Below, in pieces: positions 7,365 to 15,507 of a stretch of DNA of 34,452 bases (its first letter is position 1; the number at the start of each line of letters is the position of its first letter). This stretch comes from DATFLL01 sp035267785. GTDB lineage: Bacteria > Pseudomonadota > Gammaproteobacteria > DATFLL01. Below the pieces are notes generated by a model. That model did no database searches. It saw only the letters and a list, made by a program, of their open reading frames with translations, and was not told the DNA's origin. The position numbers and the translations under genes were made by a program. The DNA is taken from assembly GCA_035267785.1 (NCBI GenBank), contig DATFLL010000095.1, positions 1 to 34,452 of the forward strand. Direction: 5' to 3'.

Positions 7365-8618
7365 ATGTCCACCCCCCTGCTAATCAGTGTCCTCGTCCTG
7401 ACCGCCGTGGTCGCGGCCGCGGCCGGCTACCTGTGGGCGCGGCTGCGCGCCCAGGGCGAGATCGCCAGCCTGCGCACCACCCTGGAGCTGGAGCGCCGCG
7501 GCGCCGAGGAGAAGGCCGCAGCCCTGGCCGAGGCGCGCCAGCACCTGGCCGACACCTTCAGTTCGATGTCGGCCCAGGCCCTGAAGAACAACAACGAGGA
7601 GTTCCTCAAGCTCGCCCAGGAAAATCTCAAGCAGTTTCAGGTCAAGGCCCAGGGCGACCTGGAGCAGCGCGAAAAATCGATCGAGCACCTGGTCAAACCG
7701 ATCCGTGAAACGCTGGAGAAGACCGAACGCCAGATGCGCGAGATCGAAAAGGACCGCAAGGAGACCTACGGTGCGCTGCACAAGCACCTCGAATCCATGG
7801 CCCGCGCCCAGGAGACCCTGCAGGGCGAGACGCGCAATCTGGTCCAGGCCCTGCGCCGTCCCGAGGTGCGCGGTCAGTGGGGTGAGCTCACCTTGAAACG
7901 CCTGGCCGAGTTGGCCGGCATGGTCGAGCACTGCGACTTTTTCGAACAGGAACATACCCGCACCGAGGAAGGCAGTCTGCGCCCGGACATGATCGTGCGC
8001 ATGCCTGACGGGCGCGAGGTGGTGGTCGACGTCAAGACCCCGCTCGATGCGTACCTGAGCGCGGTCGAGGCCCCCGACGAGGAAGCGCGCCGGCGCGAGA
8101 TGCAGCGCCACGCGCGCAAGGTGCGCGAGCGCGTCAAGGAGCTGGCCGGCAAGGCCTATTGGAGTCAGTTCAAGAACGCGCCGGACTTCGTGGTGCTGTT
8201 CATTCCCGGCGAACAGTTCCTGAGCGCGGCGCTGGAGATGGACCGCGAGCTCCTGGAGGACGCCCTGCGCCAGAAGGTCATCCTGGCCACGCCGACCAGC
8301 TTCGTGGCACTGCTGCGCGCCATCGCCTATGGCTGGCGCCAGTCACAGCTGGCCGAGAACGCCGAGCGTATCCGCGAGGCGGGCGAGCAGCTGGCCGCAC
8401 GCCTGACCACCTTCACCGAGCACCTGGCGAAGGTCGGTCGGGGCCTGGACAGCAGTATCAAGTCCTACAACGAGGCGGTGGGTTCCTTTGACAGCCGGGT
8501 GCTGCCCGGCGCACGGCGTTTCTCGGAGCTGGGTATCAGCACCAAGAAGGAGTTGGGATCACTGGAGCAGATCGAGCGGGGCGTTCGGCGGGTGGAAAAT
8601 GAATCCGCGGACGAGTGA
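7365..8618 (+). CDS. rmuC: DNA recombination protein RmuC
   Basis: RmuC proteins are membrane-anchored, coiled-coil proteins with a nuclease-like core, linked in E. coli to limiting recombination at inverted repeats. The 417-residue protein starts with one transmembrane helix (about residues 4-24), has a long charged coiled coil (about 27-160), then the RmuC domain with RPDMIV and VVDVKTPLDAY (Asp222, Lys224), the restriction-endonuclease-like D...(D/E)xK pattern. The PDFVVLFIPGE and LATPTSFVALLRAIAYGW segments are family hallmarks. It starts only 22 nt after the palindromic repeat. Exact enzymatic activity of the family is unproven. Confidence 0.94.
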   Translation: MSTPLLISVLVLTAVVAAAAGYLWARLRAQGEIASLRTTLELERRGAEEKAAALAEARQHLADTFSSMSAQALKNNNEEFLKLAQENLKQFQVKAQGDLEQREKSIEHLVKPIRETLEKTERQMREIEKDRKETYGALHKHLESMARAQETLQGETRNLVQALRRPEVRGQWGELTLKRLAELAGMVEHCDFFEQEHTRTEEGSLRPDMIVRMPDGREVVVDVKTPLDAYLSAVEAPDEEARRREMQRHARKVRERVKELAGKAYWSQFKNAPDFVVLFIPGEQFLSAALEMDRELLEDALRQKVILATPTSFVALLRAIAYGWRQSQLAENAERIREAGEQLAARLTTFTEHLAKVGRGLDSSIKSYNEAVGSFDSRVLPGARRFSELGISTKKELGSLEQIERGVRRVENESADE

Positions 8619-8656
8619 GGCGCGCCGCCGCCTCGGGCGGCGGCGCTCGACAAGGC

Positions 8657-8884
8657 CTACTGGTTTTCCTTCATCTTGTCCTGCAGCGCCTTGCCCCCCT
8701 TCTCCAGAGCCTGGCCGCTCTTCTCCATGATGGACTCGCCGGTGCGCTTGAGCTGCTCCTTGACGGTAGCCGCCTTGAAGGGGTTGGCGTAGAAGGGATG
8801 GCCCTTGCCGATGTTCACACCGAACCACAGACCCAGCAGCAGCCCGATGACCAAAGCAATAACGAAGTTCTTAACTTTTTTCAT
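8657..8884 (-). CDS. Small single-pass membrane protein, YtxH-like in layout
   Basis: I do not recognise a named family. The 75-residue product has one N-terminal transmembrane helix (about residues 6-24, rich in Leu, Ile and Gly) followed by a charged, amphipathic tail of about 45 residues with Lys/Glu/Gln repeats, the general build of YtxH-type stress-associated proteins. The frame is open much further upstream, but GGAGG at 8891-8895 lies 6 nt before the ATG at 8884 and settles the start (the ATG at 8890 would touch it). It is convergent with rmuC, 38 nt away, and divergent from hpnC, 56 nt away. Confidence 0.75.
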   Translation of the reverse strand: MKKVKNFVIALVIGLLLGLWFGVNIGKGHPFYANPFKAATVKEQLKRTGESIMEKSGQALEKGGKALQDKMKENQ

Positions 8885-8940
8885 GCGCATCCTCCACGCG
8901 GAAACGGTTATTGTTTGCCTCTTACCATAACACAAAGCCC

Positions 8941-9837
8941 ATGACGGCCGAGAACGTCGAACAGGCCTATCGTCACTGCCTGCACATCGCCCGTTCGCAC
9001 TACGAGAATTTTCCCGTCGCCTCGCGTCTGCTGCCGGCGAGGCTGCGCCGGCCAGTGGCGGCCATCTATGCCTTCGCGCGCGCCGCCGATGACCTGGCCG
9101 ACGAAGGGACAGCGGCGCCCGCCGATCGACTGGCCGCACTCGAGGCCTTCGGGCGGCGCCTGGACGCGGCCGCGGCCGGCCGCCCTGACGAGGACCCCGT
9201 GTTTGTCGCCCTGGCCGATATCATCGCCCACTGCGCCCTGCCGGTCGCACCGCTGCACGATCTGCTGCATGCCTTCTCCAGCGACGTTACCACTCACCGC
9301 TACGAGAGCTTCGAAGCCGTGCTCGGTTACTGCCGCTACTCGGCCAATCCGATCGGACGACTGCTGCTCCACCTCGACGGCGCTGCCACGGAAGAAAACC
9401 TGACCCTGTCCGACGACGTCTGCAGCGCACTTCAGCTGATCAATTTTCTCCAGGACATCGCCCAGGACTACGACGAAAACGGCCGGATCTATCTGCCGCA
9501 GGACGAGATGCGCGAATACGGCGTACACGAAAGCGACATCGCCCAGCGGCGCAGCACGCCCGCGATGCGGGCCCTCGTCAATGCGCAGATCCGGCGCGCC
9601 TCGGCGCTGCTGTGCCGCGGCGCCCCGCTGGCCGGGCGCCTCCACGGCCGCCTCGGTTGGGAGCTGCGATTAATCGTCCTGGGCGGCCAGCGGATACTAC
9701 AGCGCCTGTATGCCAGCGGTGCCGATGTCTTCGCACGCCCGCGCCTGGGGGCGGGCGACTGGGCGTGGATGCTGTGGCGGGCCCTGCGCCGCGGTACACC
9801 GCCAGCGCTGCCATCGGCGAGCCGCCGCGGCGATTGA
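8941..9837 (+). CDS. hpnC: Hydroxysqualene synthase HpnC
   Basis: HpnC converts presqualene diphosphate to hydroxysqualene, the second of three steps in the bacterial squalene route. The 298-residue protein is of the squalene/phytoene synthase fold, with the first aspartate-rich motif DDLADE at residues 50-55 and the second QDIAQDYDENGRIYLP near 171-186. The ATG at 8941 is preferred; an upstream in-frame TTG at 8911 adds ten atypical residues. No clear Shine-Dalgarno sequence is present. hpnD follows after 58 nt and hpnE overlaps hpnD. The paired synthases plus hpnE distinguish this from carotenoid crtB. Confidence 0.92.
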   Translation: MTAENVEQAYRHCLHIARSHYENFPVASRLLPARLRRPVAAIYAFARAADDLADEGTAAPADRLAALEAFGRRLDAAAAGRPDEDPVFVALADIIAHCALPVAPLHDLLHAFSSDVTTHRYESFEAVLGYCRYSANPIGRLLLHLDGAATEENLTLSDDVCSALQLINFLQDIAQDYDENGRIYLPQDEMREYGVHESDIAQRRSTPAMRALVNAQIRRASALLCRGAPLAGRLHGRLGWELRLIVLGGQRILQRLYASGADVFARPRLGAGDWAWMLWRALRRGTPPALPSASRRGD

Positions 9838-9895
9838 CCCTCGAACGGCCGTTTCCTGTACACTTGCCGCTCGTATCACGAAGCGTCTCTCACTC

Positions 9896-10807
9896 ATGAC
9901 CCCCGACGAATACTGCCAGGACAAAGCCGCCGGCAGCGGCTCGAGCTTCTACTACAGCTTTCTGTTCCTGCCCGCCCGCCAACGTCAGGCCATCGTCGCA
10001 CTGTATGCCTTCTGCCGCGAGGTCGACGACGTGGTGGACGAATGCACCGATGCGGGGGTCGCGCGCCTCAAGCTGCAGTGGTGGCGCGAGGAGATCGAAC
10101 GGCTCTACGAGGGTCAGCCGCGCCATCCTGTGACCAAGGCCCTGGCCACGGCGCTCGAACACTTCGACCTGCCGCGTGAGCAGTTCCAGGAAATCATCGA
10201 CGGCATGGAGATGGACCTGGACCGCACCCGCTACGCCAGCTACAAGGATCTCGCCCTGTACTGCCACCGCGTCGCGGGCGTGGTCGGCCTGCTCTCGGCC
10301 GAGGTCTTCGGCTACGAGGATCGCCGCACACTGAAATACGCCCATGAGCTCGGCCTGGCCTTCCAGCTGACCAACATCCTGCGCGACGTGCGCGAGGACG
10401 CCGAGCGCGGGCGCATCTACATCCCGCTGGACGAGCTCGCGCGGTTCGGCGTCACCGAGCTCGATCTGGTACATGCCCGGCCGAGTCCGGCCTTCACGCA
10501 GCTGATGGGATTCCAGGCCGAGCGAGCACGCCAATCCTACGCCCAGGCCTTTGCGCTGCTGCCCGAGATCGACCGCCTCGCTCAACGCAGCGGGATCATC
10601 ATGGCGGCGATTTACCAGGCGACGCTGGACGAGATTGCCGCCGATGGCTATCGCGTTCTCGAGCACCGCATTTCCCTGACGCCCCTGCGCAAGCTCTGGA
10701 TTGCGTGGACCACGGCGCGGCGCGAACGCCGCCGCCACCGACGCTACCAGCGCCAGCTGCGGCGGCGCGCACGGGACCGTGCCTCGGAGGGCGACTCCGC
10801 GCCATGA
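9896..10807 (+). CDS. hpnD: Presqualene diphosphate synthase HpnD
   Basis: HpnD joins two farnesyl diphosphates into presqualene diphosphate. The 303-residue protein begins MTPDEYCQDKAAGSGSSFYY, a start typical of HpnD, and carries DDVVDE at residues 44-49 and LRDVREDAERGRIYIP near 162-177 as the two Mg-diphosphate binding motifs. The basic C-terminal end (Arg/His-rich, about 270-295) is common for this group. Its stop overlaps the hpnE start in an ATGA, so the two are translationally coupled. The open frame extends back into hpnC, but that extension is a shadow. Confidence 0.93.
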   Translation: MTPDEYCQDKAAGSGSSFYYSFLFLPARQRQAIVALYAFCREVDDVVDECTDAGVARLKLQWWREEIERLYEGQPRHPVTKALATALEHFDLPREQFQEIIDGMEMDLDRTRYASYKDLALYCHRVAGVVGLLSAEVFGYEDRRTLKYAHELGLAFQLTNILRDVREDAERGRIYIPLDELARFGVTELDLVHARPSPAFTQLMGFQAERARQSYAQAFALLPEIDRLAQRSGIIMAAIYQATLDEIAADGYRVLEHRISLTPLRKLWIAWTTARRERRRHRRYQRQLRRRARDRASEGDSAP

Positions 10808-12135
10808 CCCCGCCGCGTGTCGTGGTCGTGGGTGGCGGCTGGGCGGGCCTGAGCGCCGCCGCGATGCTCAGCCGCGCCGGCCTGCCCGTGACGCTGTGCG
10901 AGGCGGCGCGCCAGCTGGGCGGCCGCGCCCGCCGCCTGCTGTTCGGTCGCCACGGTATCGACAACGGCCAGCACCTGATGATCGGCGCCTACACGGCCAC
11001 GATGGACATGCTGTCCATACTGGGCGTGAACGAGGCGCGGACACTGCACCGGCGTCCCCTGCGCCTGGAGATGCACGACACCAATGGCAGGCGCGTGCGC
11101 CTGGCGGCGCCGACGCTGCCCGCACCACTGCACCTGCTGGCCGCCCTGGTCGGTGCACGCGGGCTGGGCGCGCGCGCACGCTGGCGCGCCGCGAGCATGT
11201 GCGTTGGCCTTGCGCTGCGGGGCTTTCAACTCGAGACCGACATCAGCGTGGCTGCGCTGCTCGAGCGCTACGGCCAACCGCCGAACCTGATCCGCGCTCT
11301 GTGGGAACCACTCTGCCTGGCCACCTTGAACATTCCAATCGAACAGGCCTCGGCACGGGTCTTTCTGCGCGTGCTGCGTGACAGCTTTACCGGCACTCAC
11401 CACGCCTCGGACCTGTTGTTCACCGCGACGGATCTCGGCGCCCTGCTGCCGGACCCGGCGCTGGAGTTCATCGAGGCCCACGGCGGCAGCATCCATCTGG
11501 GTCAGCGCGTCACCGCGCTCCAGATCGAGGAAGGACGCGTGCGCGGCGTCATCGCCAACGGCGGGCTTGTTGAAGCCGAGCACGTCGTGCTCGCCGTCCC
11601 GCCGCATGCCGCCCGCCCGCTGCTCGCGCCCCATCCCGAGCTCAAGGCCGTGGCCGAACAGCTCGCCCGATTCACCTACGAGCCGATCTGCACCGTCTAC
11701 CTTCAATATCCCGAATCGGTCCGACTGCCGACGCCCATGTTGGGCATGCTCGGCACGACGGGACAGTGGGCCTTCGACCGCGGGCTGAGCAATCAACCCG
11801 GCCTCATCGCCGTGGTGATCAGCGCCCGCGGTCCGCACATGCAGCAGGCCAATGCCGAGCTCGTCGCCCGAGTCGAATCGGAGCTCGCCGCCATGTTCCC
11901 CGACTGGCCGGCGGCGGTGGAGACGCTGGTCATACGCGAAAAGCGCGCGACCTTTTCCTGTCGCGTCGGTATCGACCAGTCGCGGCCGGTCAATGCAATG
12001 CCCATTGGCGGCGGCTGGCTGGCCGGCGACTACACGGCCACCGGTTATCCCGCGACGCTCGAAGGCGCGGTCAGAAGTGGGCTACAATGCGCCCGGCAAA
12101 TCATCGCCCGGGCCGACGTGCCCGGCACGGCATGA
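10804..12135 (+). CDS. hpnE: Hydroxysqualene dehydroxylase HpnE
   Basis: HpnE is a FAD-dependent amine-oxidase-like enzyme that reduces hydroxysqualene to squalene, completing the HpnC/D/E route. The 443-residue protein opens with a Rossmann dinucleotide motif (VVVVGGGWAGLSAAAML, residues 6-22) followed by an acidic residue and the GGRAR segment. Toward the C-terminus there is GGGWLAGDYTATGYPATLEGA, the usual FAD-contacting end of this family. It overlaps hpnD by four bases. Squalene made here could feed hopanoids or another squalene product, but shc is not in the window. Confidence 0.93.
   Translation: MTPPRVVVVGGGWAGLSAAAMLSRAGLPVTLCEAARQLGGRARRLLFGRHGIDNGQHLMIGAYTATMDMLSILGVNEARTLHRRPLRLEMHDTNGRRVRLAAPTLPAPLHLLAALVGARGLGARARWRAASMCVGLALRGFQLETDISVAALLERYGQPPNLIRALWEPLCLATLNIPIEQASARVFLRVLRDSFTGTHHASDLLFTATDLGALLPDPALEFIEAHGGSIHLGQRVTALQIEEGRVRGVIANGGLVEAEHVVLAVPPHAARPLLAPHPELKAVAEQLARFTYEPICTVYLQYPESVRLPTPMLGMLGTTGQWAFDRGLSNQPGLIAVVISARGPHMQQANAELVARVESELAAMFPDWPAAVETLVIREKRATFSCRVGIDQSRPVNAMPIGGGWLAGDYTATGYPATLEGAVRSGLQCARQIIARADVPGTA
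12083..12088 (+). promoter_or_regulatory. Possible -10 element for the SDR gene
   Basis: TACAAT inside the 3' end of hpnE is followed by a G/C-rich discriminator, 87 nt before the SDR start at 12176. There is no good -35 box at 16-18 nt. The SDR gene could equally be read through from hpnCDE. Confidence 0.25.
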
Positions 12136-12175
12136 CGCCGGCCATTCAAGCCAACAAGGTATGAGGTAACACTCC

Positions 12176-12916
12176 ATGATGGACTATCAAGCCGCCCCCG
12201 ACCTGCTTGCCGATCGCGTGATCCTGGTCACGGGCGCCGGTGACGGCATCGGCGCCGCTGCCGCCAAGACGTTTGCCGCGTACGGGGCCACCGTCATCCT
12301 GTTGGGGCGAACCATCCGCAAGCTTGAAGCCGTTTACGACGCCATCGAGCAGGCCGGCGGCCCGCAGCCGGCCATTTATCCGATGAATCTGGAAGGGGCC
12401 ACGGCCAAGGACTACGACGACCTGGCCGGCACGCTGGACAAGGAGTTTGGCCGACTGGACGGGCTGCTGCACAACGCGGCCATGTTCGGCACGCGAACGC
12501 CCATGGATCTGTACAACCTGGAGGTGTGGGGCAAGGTCATCCAGGTCAATCTGCACGCCGCGTTCCTGCTGACGCGCGCCTGTCTGCCCGTTCTCAAGAA
12601 GGCACCCGACGCCTCGGTGGTCTTCACGACCGCCGACGTCGGGCGCAAAGGTCGAGCCTATTGGGGTGCGTATGCAATCTCCAACGCGGCCGTGGAGAAC
12701 ATGATGGAGGTGCTGGCCGACGAGTTGGAGAACAACACGAATATCCGCGTCAACAGCCTCGACCCCGGCCCGGTCAACACGCAGATGCGCCGCTGGACCT
12801 TCCCGGGCGAGGACCCCTCGACCATCGCCCAGCCCGAGGACATCATGAGGGCCTATCTATACCTGATGGGACCGGACAGCAGGGACCACACGGGCGAGAA
12901 GTTCAACGCCCAGTGA
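12176..12916 (+). CDS. YciK-like short-chain dehydrogenase with altered catalytic residues
   Basis: The 246-residue protein is clearly related to E. coli YciK: N-terminal NAD(P)-binding VTGAGDGIGAAAA, the NLE and LLHNAAMFG segments, then VGRKGRAYWGAY and the ending SRDHTGEKFNAQ. Classical SDRs use Asn-Ser-Tyr-Lys. Here Tyr166 is present, but the residue 13 before it, expected Ser, is Ala153 (E. coli YciK has FTSSSVG, this has FTTADVG), and the residue four after it, expected Lys, is Asn170 (AYAISN instead of AYAVSK). The fold and cofactor site look intact. The gene follows hpnE with GAGGT 8 nt before the ATG. Its position near mupP matches Pseudomonas PA3173. A different chemistry or a non-catalytic role is possible. 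Confidence 0.88.
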   Translation: MMDYQAAPDLLADRVILVTGAGDGIGAAAAKTFAAYGATVILLGRTIRKLEAVYDAIEQAGGPQPAIYPMNLEGATAKDYDDLAGTLDKEFGRLDGLLHNAAMFGTRTPMDLYNLEVWGKVIQVNLHAAFLLTRACLPVLKKAPDASVVFTTADVGRKGRAYWGAYAISNAAVENMMEVLADELENNTNIRVNSLDPGPVNTQMRRWTFPGEDPSTIAQPEDIMRAYLYLMGPDSRDHTGEKFNAQ

Positions 12917-12955
12917 CGTCAATCGCGGGTCGGCCCCGCATGCAAACGGCCCGCG

Positions 12956-14005
12956 TCACTTCCACAGATCGACCTTCACCCCCTCGGAACGAAGCTTGTC
13001 GCCGCGTTCCTCGATAAAACGCTGCAGACTGGGCTGATCCCGATAGGCTCCCGAGGAGACGTAGTCCAGCACCGATTGGGTGTGGAAGGCCTTGAGATAG
13101 GCCTCGGCGCGGAAGATCTCCTTACCGTTATTGCCGAAGAACACCATGGTCGGCGCGTACTTGATCGAGAGCTTGTTCGCCCACTGCCCGGCTGTCATGT
13201 GCTTGCCATCGGGCGTGACGATCGGCGTCTTCCCCCACATATCGAGCTGCACGATGTCGAACTTGCGCAGATACTTTTTCGTCTCCTCACGCTGCATGAT
13301 GTCGGTGTGCAACTCGTCGCAGGGCGGACATTGTTTCTGCTCGAACAACACGAGCAGCGGTTTGCGCGAATGCTTCACGGCCTTGGCCAGGTCGTGGGGC
13401 GGCGAGGTCTCCAGGTAATAGGGCTCGCTGTGCAGCTTGCCCGTGGCCGGCTCGGGCGCGACCTGCTTGAGATAGTCGCGAAAACTGAGCTGGCGCTCCT
13501 TCTTCTGGGCCACGTAGTCCAAGGCGACCAGGAATTTGTGCGGCGGATAGTAGCCGTTGAGACGAAGTACGGTGCGGCCCTTCTCGTCCAGGAACAACAA
13601 CGTCGGCGTGAACATCACCTTGCGGTACTGCGCAAACTGCTTCTCGGTGGTCACTTTGCCGTCGAGGCGCGTAACCTCCCGATCGCCCCACATGTTGATG
13701 GCAATAACGTCGAAGTGCTTGCGCGTGGTCTGCACGATGTCCCGCTGACTGAAGTTGTCCTCCAACAGCTTGGCGCAATAGGGACAGCCGTCCTGGTAGA
13801 AGTACAGCATGACCCGCTTGCCCTTGGCGGAGGCTTCCGCCACGTCCTCGCGCAGATCCAGGAAGGACTGTTTGAACCACGACGGCTGCTCGTGATAACC
13901 GGGGTGCACCATCCCCGCACTCAGGCTCTCCTGCTCGGCCGCCCGGGCCGACAGCGCCATGAACAGACCGATACCCAATAGGGCAGCGACACGCAACACT
14001 CGCAT
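12956..14005 (-). CDS. Periplasmic protein with two thioredoxin-fold domains
   Basis: The 349-residue product has a cleavable signal peptide (hydrophobic core about residues 5-20, ARA-A cleavage near 22). Domain 1 (about 45-165) has a CPYC redox motif at 74-77 and the cis-proline TPT at Pro134. Domain 2 (about 200-315) has CPPC at 226-229 and APT at Pro285. Both contain a DMWG or NMWGD segment, so the domains look like an internal duplication of the SoxW/DsbD-gamma type (thioredoxin_2 or thioredoxin_7). A role in thiol reduction or disulfide exchange in the periplasm is inferred. GGAGGT lies 5 nt before the ATG. It is convergent with the SDR gene (39 nt apart). Confidence 0.88.
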   Translation of the reverse strand: MRVLRVAALLGIGLFMALSARAAEQESLSAGMVHPGYHEQPSWFKQSFLDLREDVAEASAKGKRVMLYFYQDGCPYCAKLLEDNFSQRDIVQTTRKHFDVIAINMWGDREVTRLDGKVTTEKQFAQYRKVMFTPTLLFLDEKGRTVLRLNGYYPPHKFLVALDYVAQKKERQLSFRDYLKQVAPEPATGKLHSEPYYLETSPPHDLAKAVKHSRKPLLVLFEQKQCPPCDELHTDIMQREETKKYLRKFDIVQLDMWGKTPIVTPDGKHMTAGQWANKLSIKYAPTMVFFGNNGKEIFRAEAYLKAFHTQSVLDYVSSGAYRDQPSLQRFIEERGDKLRSEGVKVDLWK

Positions 14006-14261
14006 CGATCACCTCCTGCGTTAACGTAAGCTTCACTCTATCGGCCGCACCGCGGCCCGTCCAGTGGCGCCGGGCCCGTCATTTGCCGCCCCGGCGCTGC
14101 CCGGAAAATGCCGCAACGTGTTGATTTAGCATACAATCTTCGCCGAAAAAACGTGCGGCGTATCGTCATTTTCGCCAATTCTTTGTTTTTTGAAGGATTT
14201 CACAATTCCCCGGCGATCCCTGGTCTATAGTTATTCTCGGATTCAACCCAGGGAAGCAGCG

Positions 14262-14693
14262 ATGGACTACCTCAGCCAGTTCGAAAAGATCCTCGAGGGT
14301 AACTATCGAATCATCTCCCTCGAGACCTACGACATCGAACGCATGATCGATATGTTCACGCGGTTGAGCCGTTTCACCAACAAGGCCATCTACCAGTGGC
14401 AGCCCGAACAGGGCATGCATCGCATCGGGGCCAACCACATCATCATTCCGCGCACACAGGACCCGAAAAACGTCCTGGAACACATCGATGCCAGCACCCA
14501 CTTCGGCGTATTCATCCTGCGCGACTTCAACGAGGCGCTGACCCACAAGGAAAACGTCGGCCTGCTGAACCACATCGCCACTGCCGGCGACACGCACCGC
14601 GTGGTTGTGCTGCTAAGCGAGCACGTGGAGCTGCCCGAGGCGCTCAAACCCTATACGCTGCGCTCGCGGCATCAGCTGCGCCAGGCCAGCTAG
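14262..14693 (+). CDS. Stand-alone protein resembling the N-terminal domain of Ycf46-type AAA+ ATPases
   Basis: I do not know a named function. The 143-residue protein has the pattern of the Ycf46 N-terminal domain: an opening helix, a strand NYRIISLETYDIERMIDMF (compare the family's arypliyivt.EE.R), then a partner strand, FGVFILRDFNEAL (the family's alfvLkDfh) near residues 81-93, a helix, THRVVVLLSEHVELPEAL near 111-128 and a short tail. The ATPase module that normally follows is absent: the gene ends at a stop and downstream DNA holds a hairpin. AGGGAAG sits about 6 nt before the ATG; a longer TTG start at 14190 is less likely. TATAGT at 14226 may be a -10. The homology call is from memory of the family pattern. 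Confidence 0.7.
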   Translation: MDYLSQFEKILEGNYRIISLETYDIERMIDMFTRLSRFTNKAIYQWQPEQGMHRIGANHIIIPRTQDPKNVLEHIDASTHFGVFILRDFNEALTHKENVGLLNHIATAGDTHRVVVLLSEHVELPEALKPYTLRSRHQLRQAS

Positions 14694-14713
14694 CCTGCTG
14701 TTGAAAGACTGTC

Positions 14714-14736
14714 GCAGCGGTGCACGGCACCGCTGC
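14714..14736. terminator. Strong hairpin between convergent genes
   Basis: A perfect 10-bp G/C-rich stem, GCAGCGGTGC / GCACCGCTGC with loop ACG, lies between the Ycf46-like gene and the convergent glycosylase gene. No run of T follows on either side, so it may block exonucleases or act as a weak terminator rather than a textbook one. Confidence 0.5.
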
Positions 14737-14799
14737 GCCTTATGTCTCCGCTCCACAATCGCCTCCAGGCCCGCGAGATATCGCGACCGCCTGCCCGCG

Positions 14800-15465
14800 T
14801 CATGAGTCCTCCCCCGCCACCTCGGCACTGGGACAAACCGCGGCGAGGCAGCAGTGCGCGCAGTGCGGGCGCACTCGGCACGCCTGTTTGGCGTGACGCA
14901 CGATCAGCGCGTGATACTCGTTGAACAGTCCCACGTTGCGCCGTCCCCGGCCCAGGCGCTCCTCGAAAAACGCCCGCAGGACTTCGTAGTCCTCCCCGCC
15001 TTCGACCACTCCCAGGCGCGCGAAGATGCGGCGTGTATACGCATCTATCACGAAGACCGGACGTTCGAAGGCATACAGCAAGATGTCGTCGGCGGTCTCC
15101 GGCCCCACGCCGCTGACGTGCAGCAGCCCGCGGCGCAGCGCGGGCGTGGGCAGCGCCGCCAGCTCCGCCTCGCCGCCCTGGGCGAGATACCAGCGACAGA
15201 AGTTGCGCAGGCGCTTGGCCTTGACGTTGAAGTAGCCGGAGGGGCGCAGCCAGCTCGCCAGACGTTTGGGATGGACCTCGACGATGGCGCGCGGATCGAG
15301 CGCGTCATTGGCACGCAGATTGGCGATCGCCTTCTCGACGTTCTCCCAGGCGGTGTTCTGGGTCAGGACCGCACCGACCATGACCTCGAACGGCGTCTCG
15401 CCAGGCCACCACGACTGGGGGCCGTAATGGCGCAGAAGGCGGCGGTAGATGTCGCGCAGCTCCAT
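14800..15465 (-). CDS. HhH-GPD DNA glycosylase of the MagIII / endonuclease III-related group
   Basis: The 221-residue protein is in the endonuclease III superfamily (COG2231-like). The helix-hairpin-helix reads VSGVGPETADDILLYAF (about 117-133). Endonuclease III has a catalytic Lys at the position filled here by Glu123, while the catalytic Asp is kept (Asp141 in VIDAYTRRIF). That pattern, with a family LTQNTAWENVEKA segment, matches H. pylori MagIII, a 3-methyladenine glycosylase without lyase activity. An iron-sulfur cluster motif Cys196-x5-Cys202-x2-Cys205-x5-Cys211 is present at the C-terminus. A role in removing alkylated bases is inferred. It is the last gene of the long minus-strand run, 42 nt after rluB. 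Confidence 0.85.
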   Translation of the reverse strand: MELRDIYRRLLRHYGPQSWWPGETPFEVMVGAVLTQNTAWENVEKAIANLRANDALDPRAIVEVHPKRLASWLRPSGYFNVKAKRLRNFCRWYLAQGGEAELAALPTPALRRGLLHVSGVGPETADDILLYAFERPVFVIDAYTRRIFARLGVVEGGEDYEVLRAFFEERLGRGRRNVGLFNEYHALIVRHAKQACRVRPHCAHCCLAAVCPSAEVAGEDS

Positions 15466-15507
15466 GAGTCGAACCCAATGCCCGGATGACGCCGCCGGCT
15501 CGCGGCG

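Noticed and set aside
8941..12135. Carotenoid (crtB/crtI) cluster
   Set aside because: Two tandem synthases plus an HpnE-type oxidoreductase with GGGWLAGDY ending fit the squalene route; no desaturase or cyclase of carotenoids is present.
12917..12955. Terminator between the SDR and the thioredoxin gene
   Set aside because: CGCGGG / CCCGCG segments pair imperfectly over a long loop and there is no T run.
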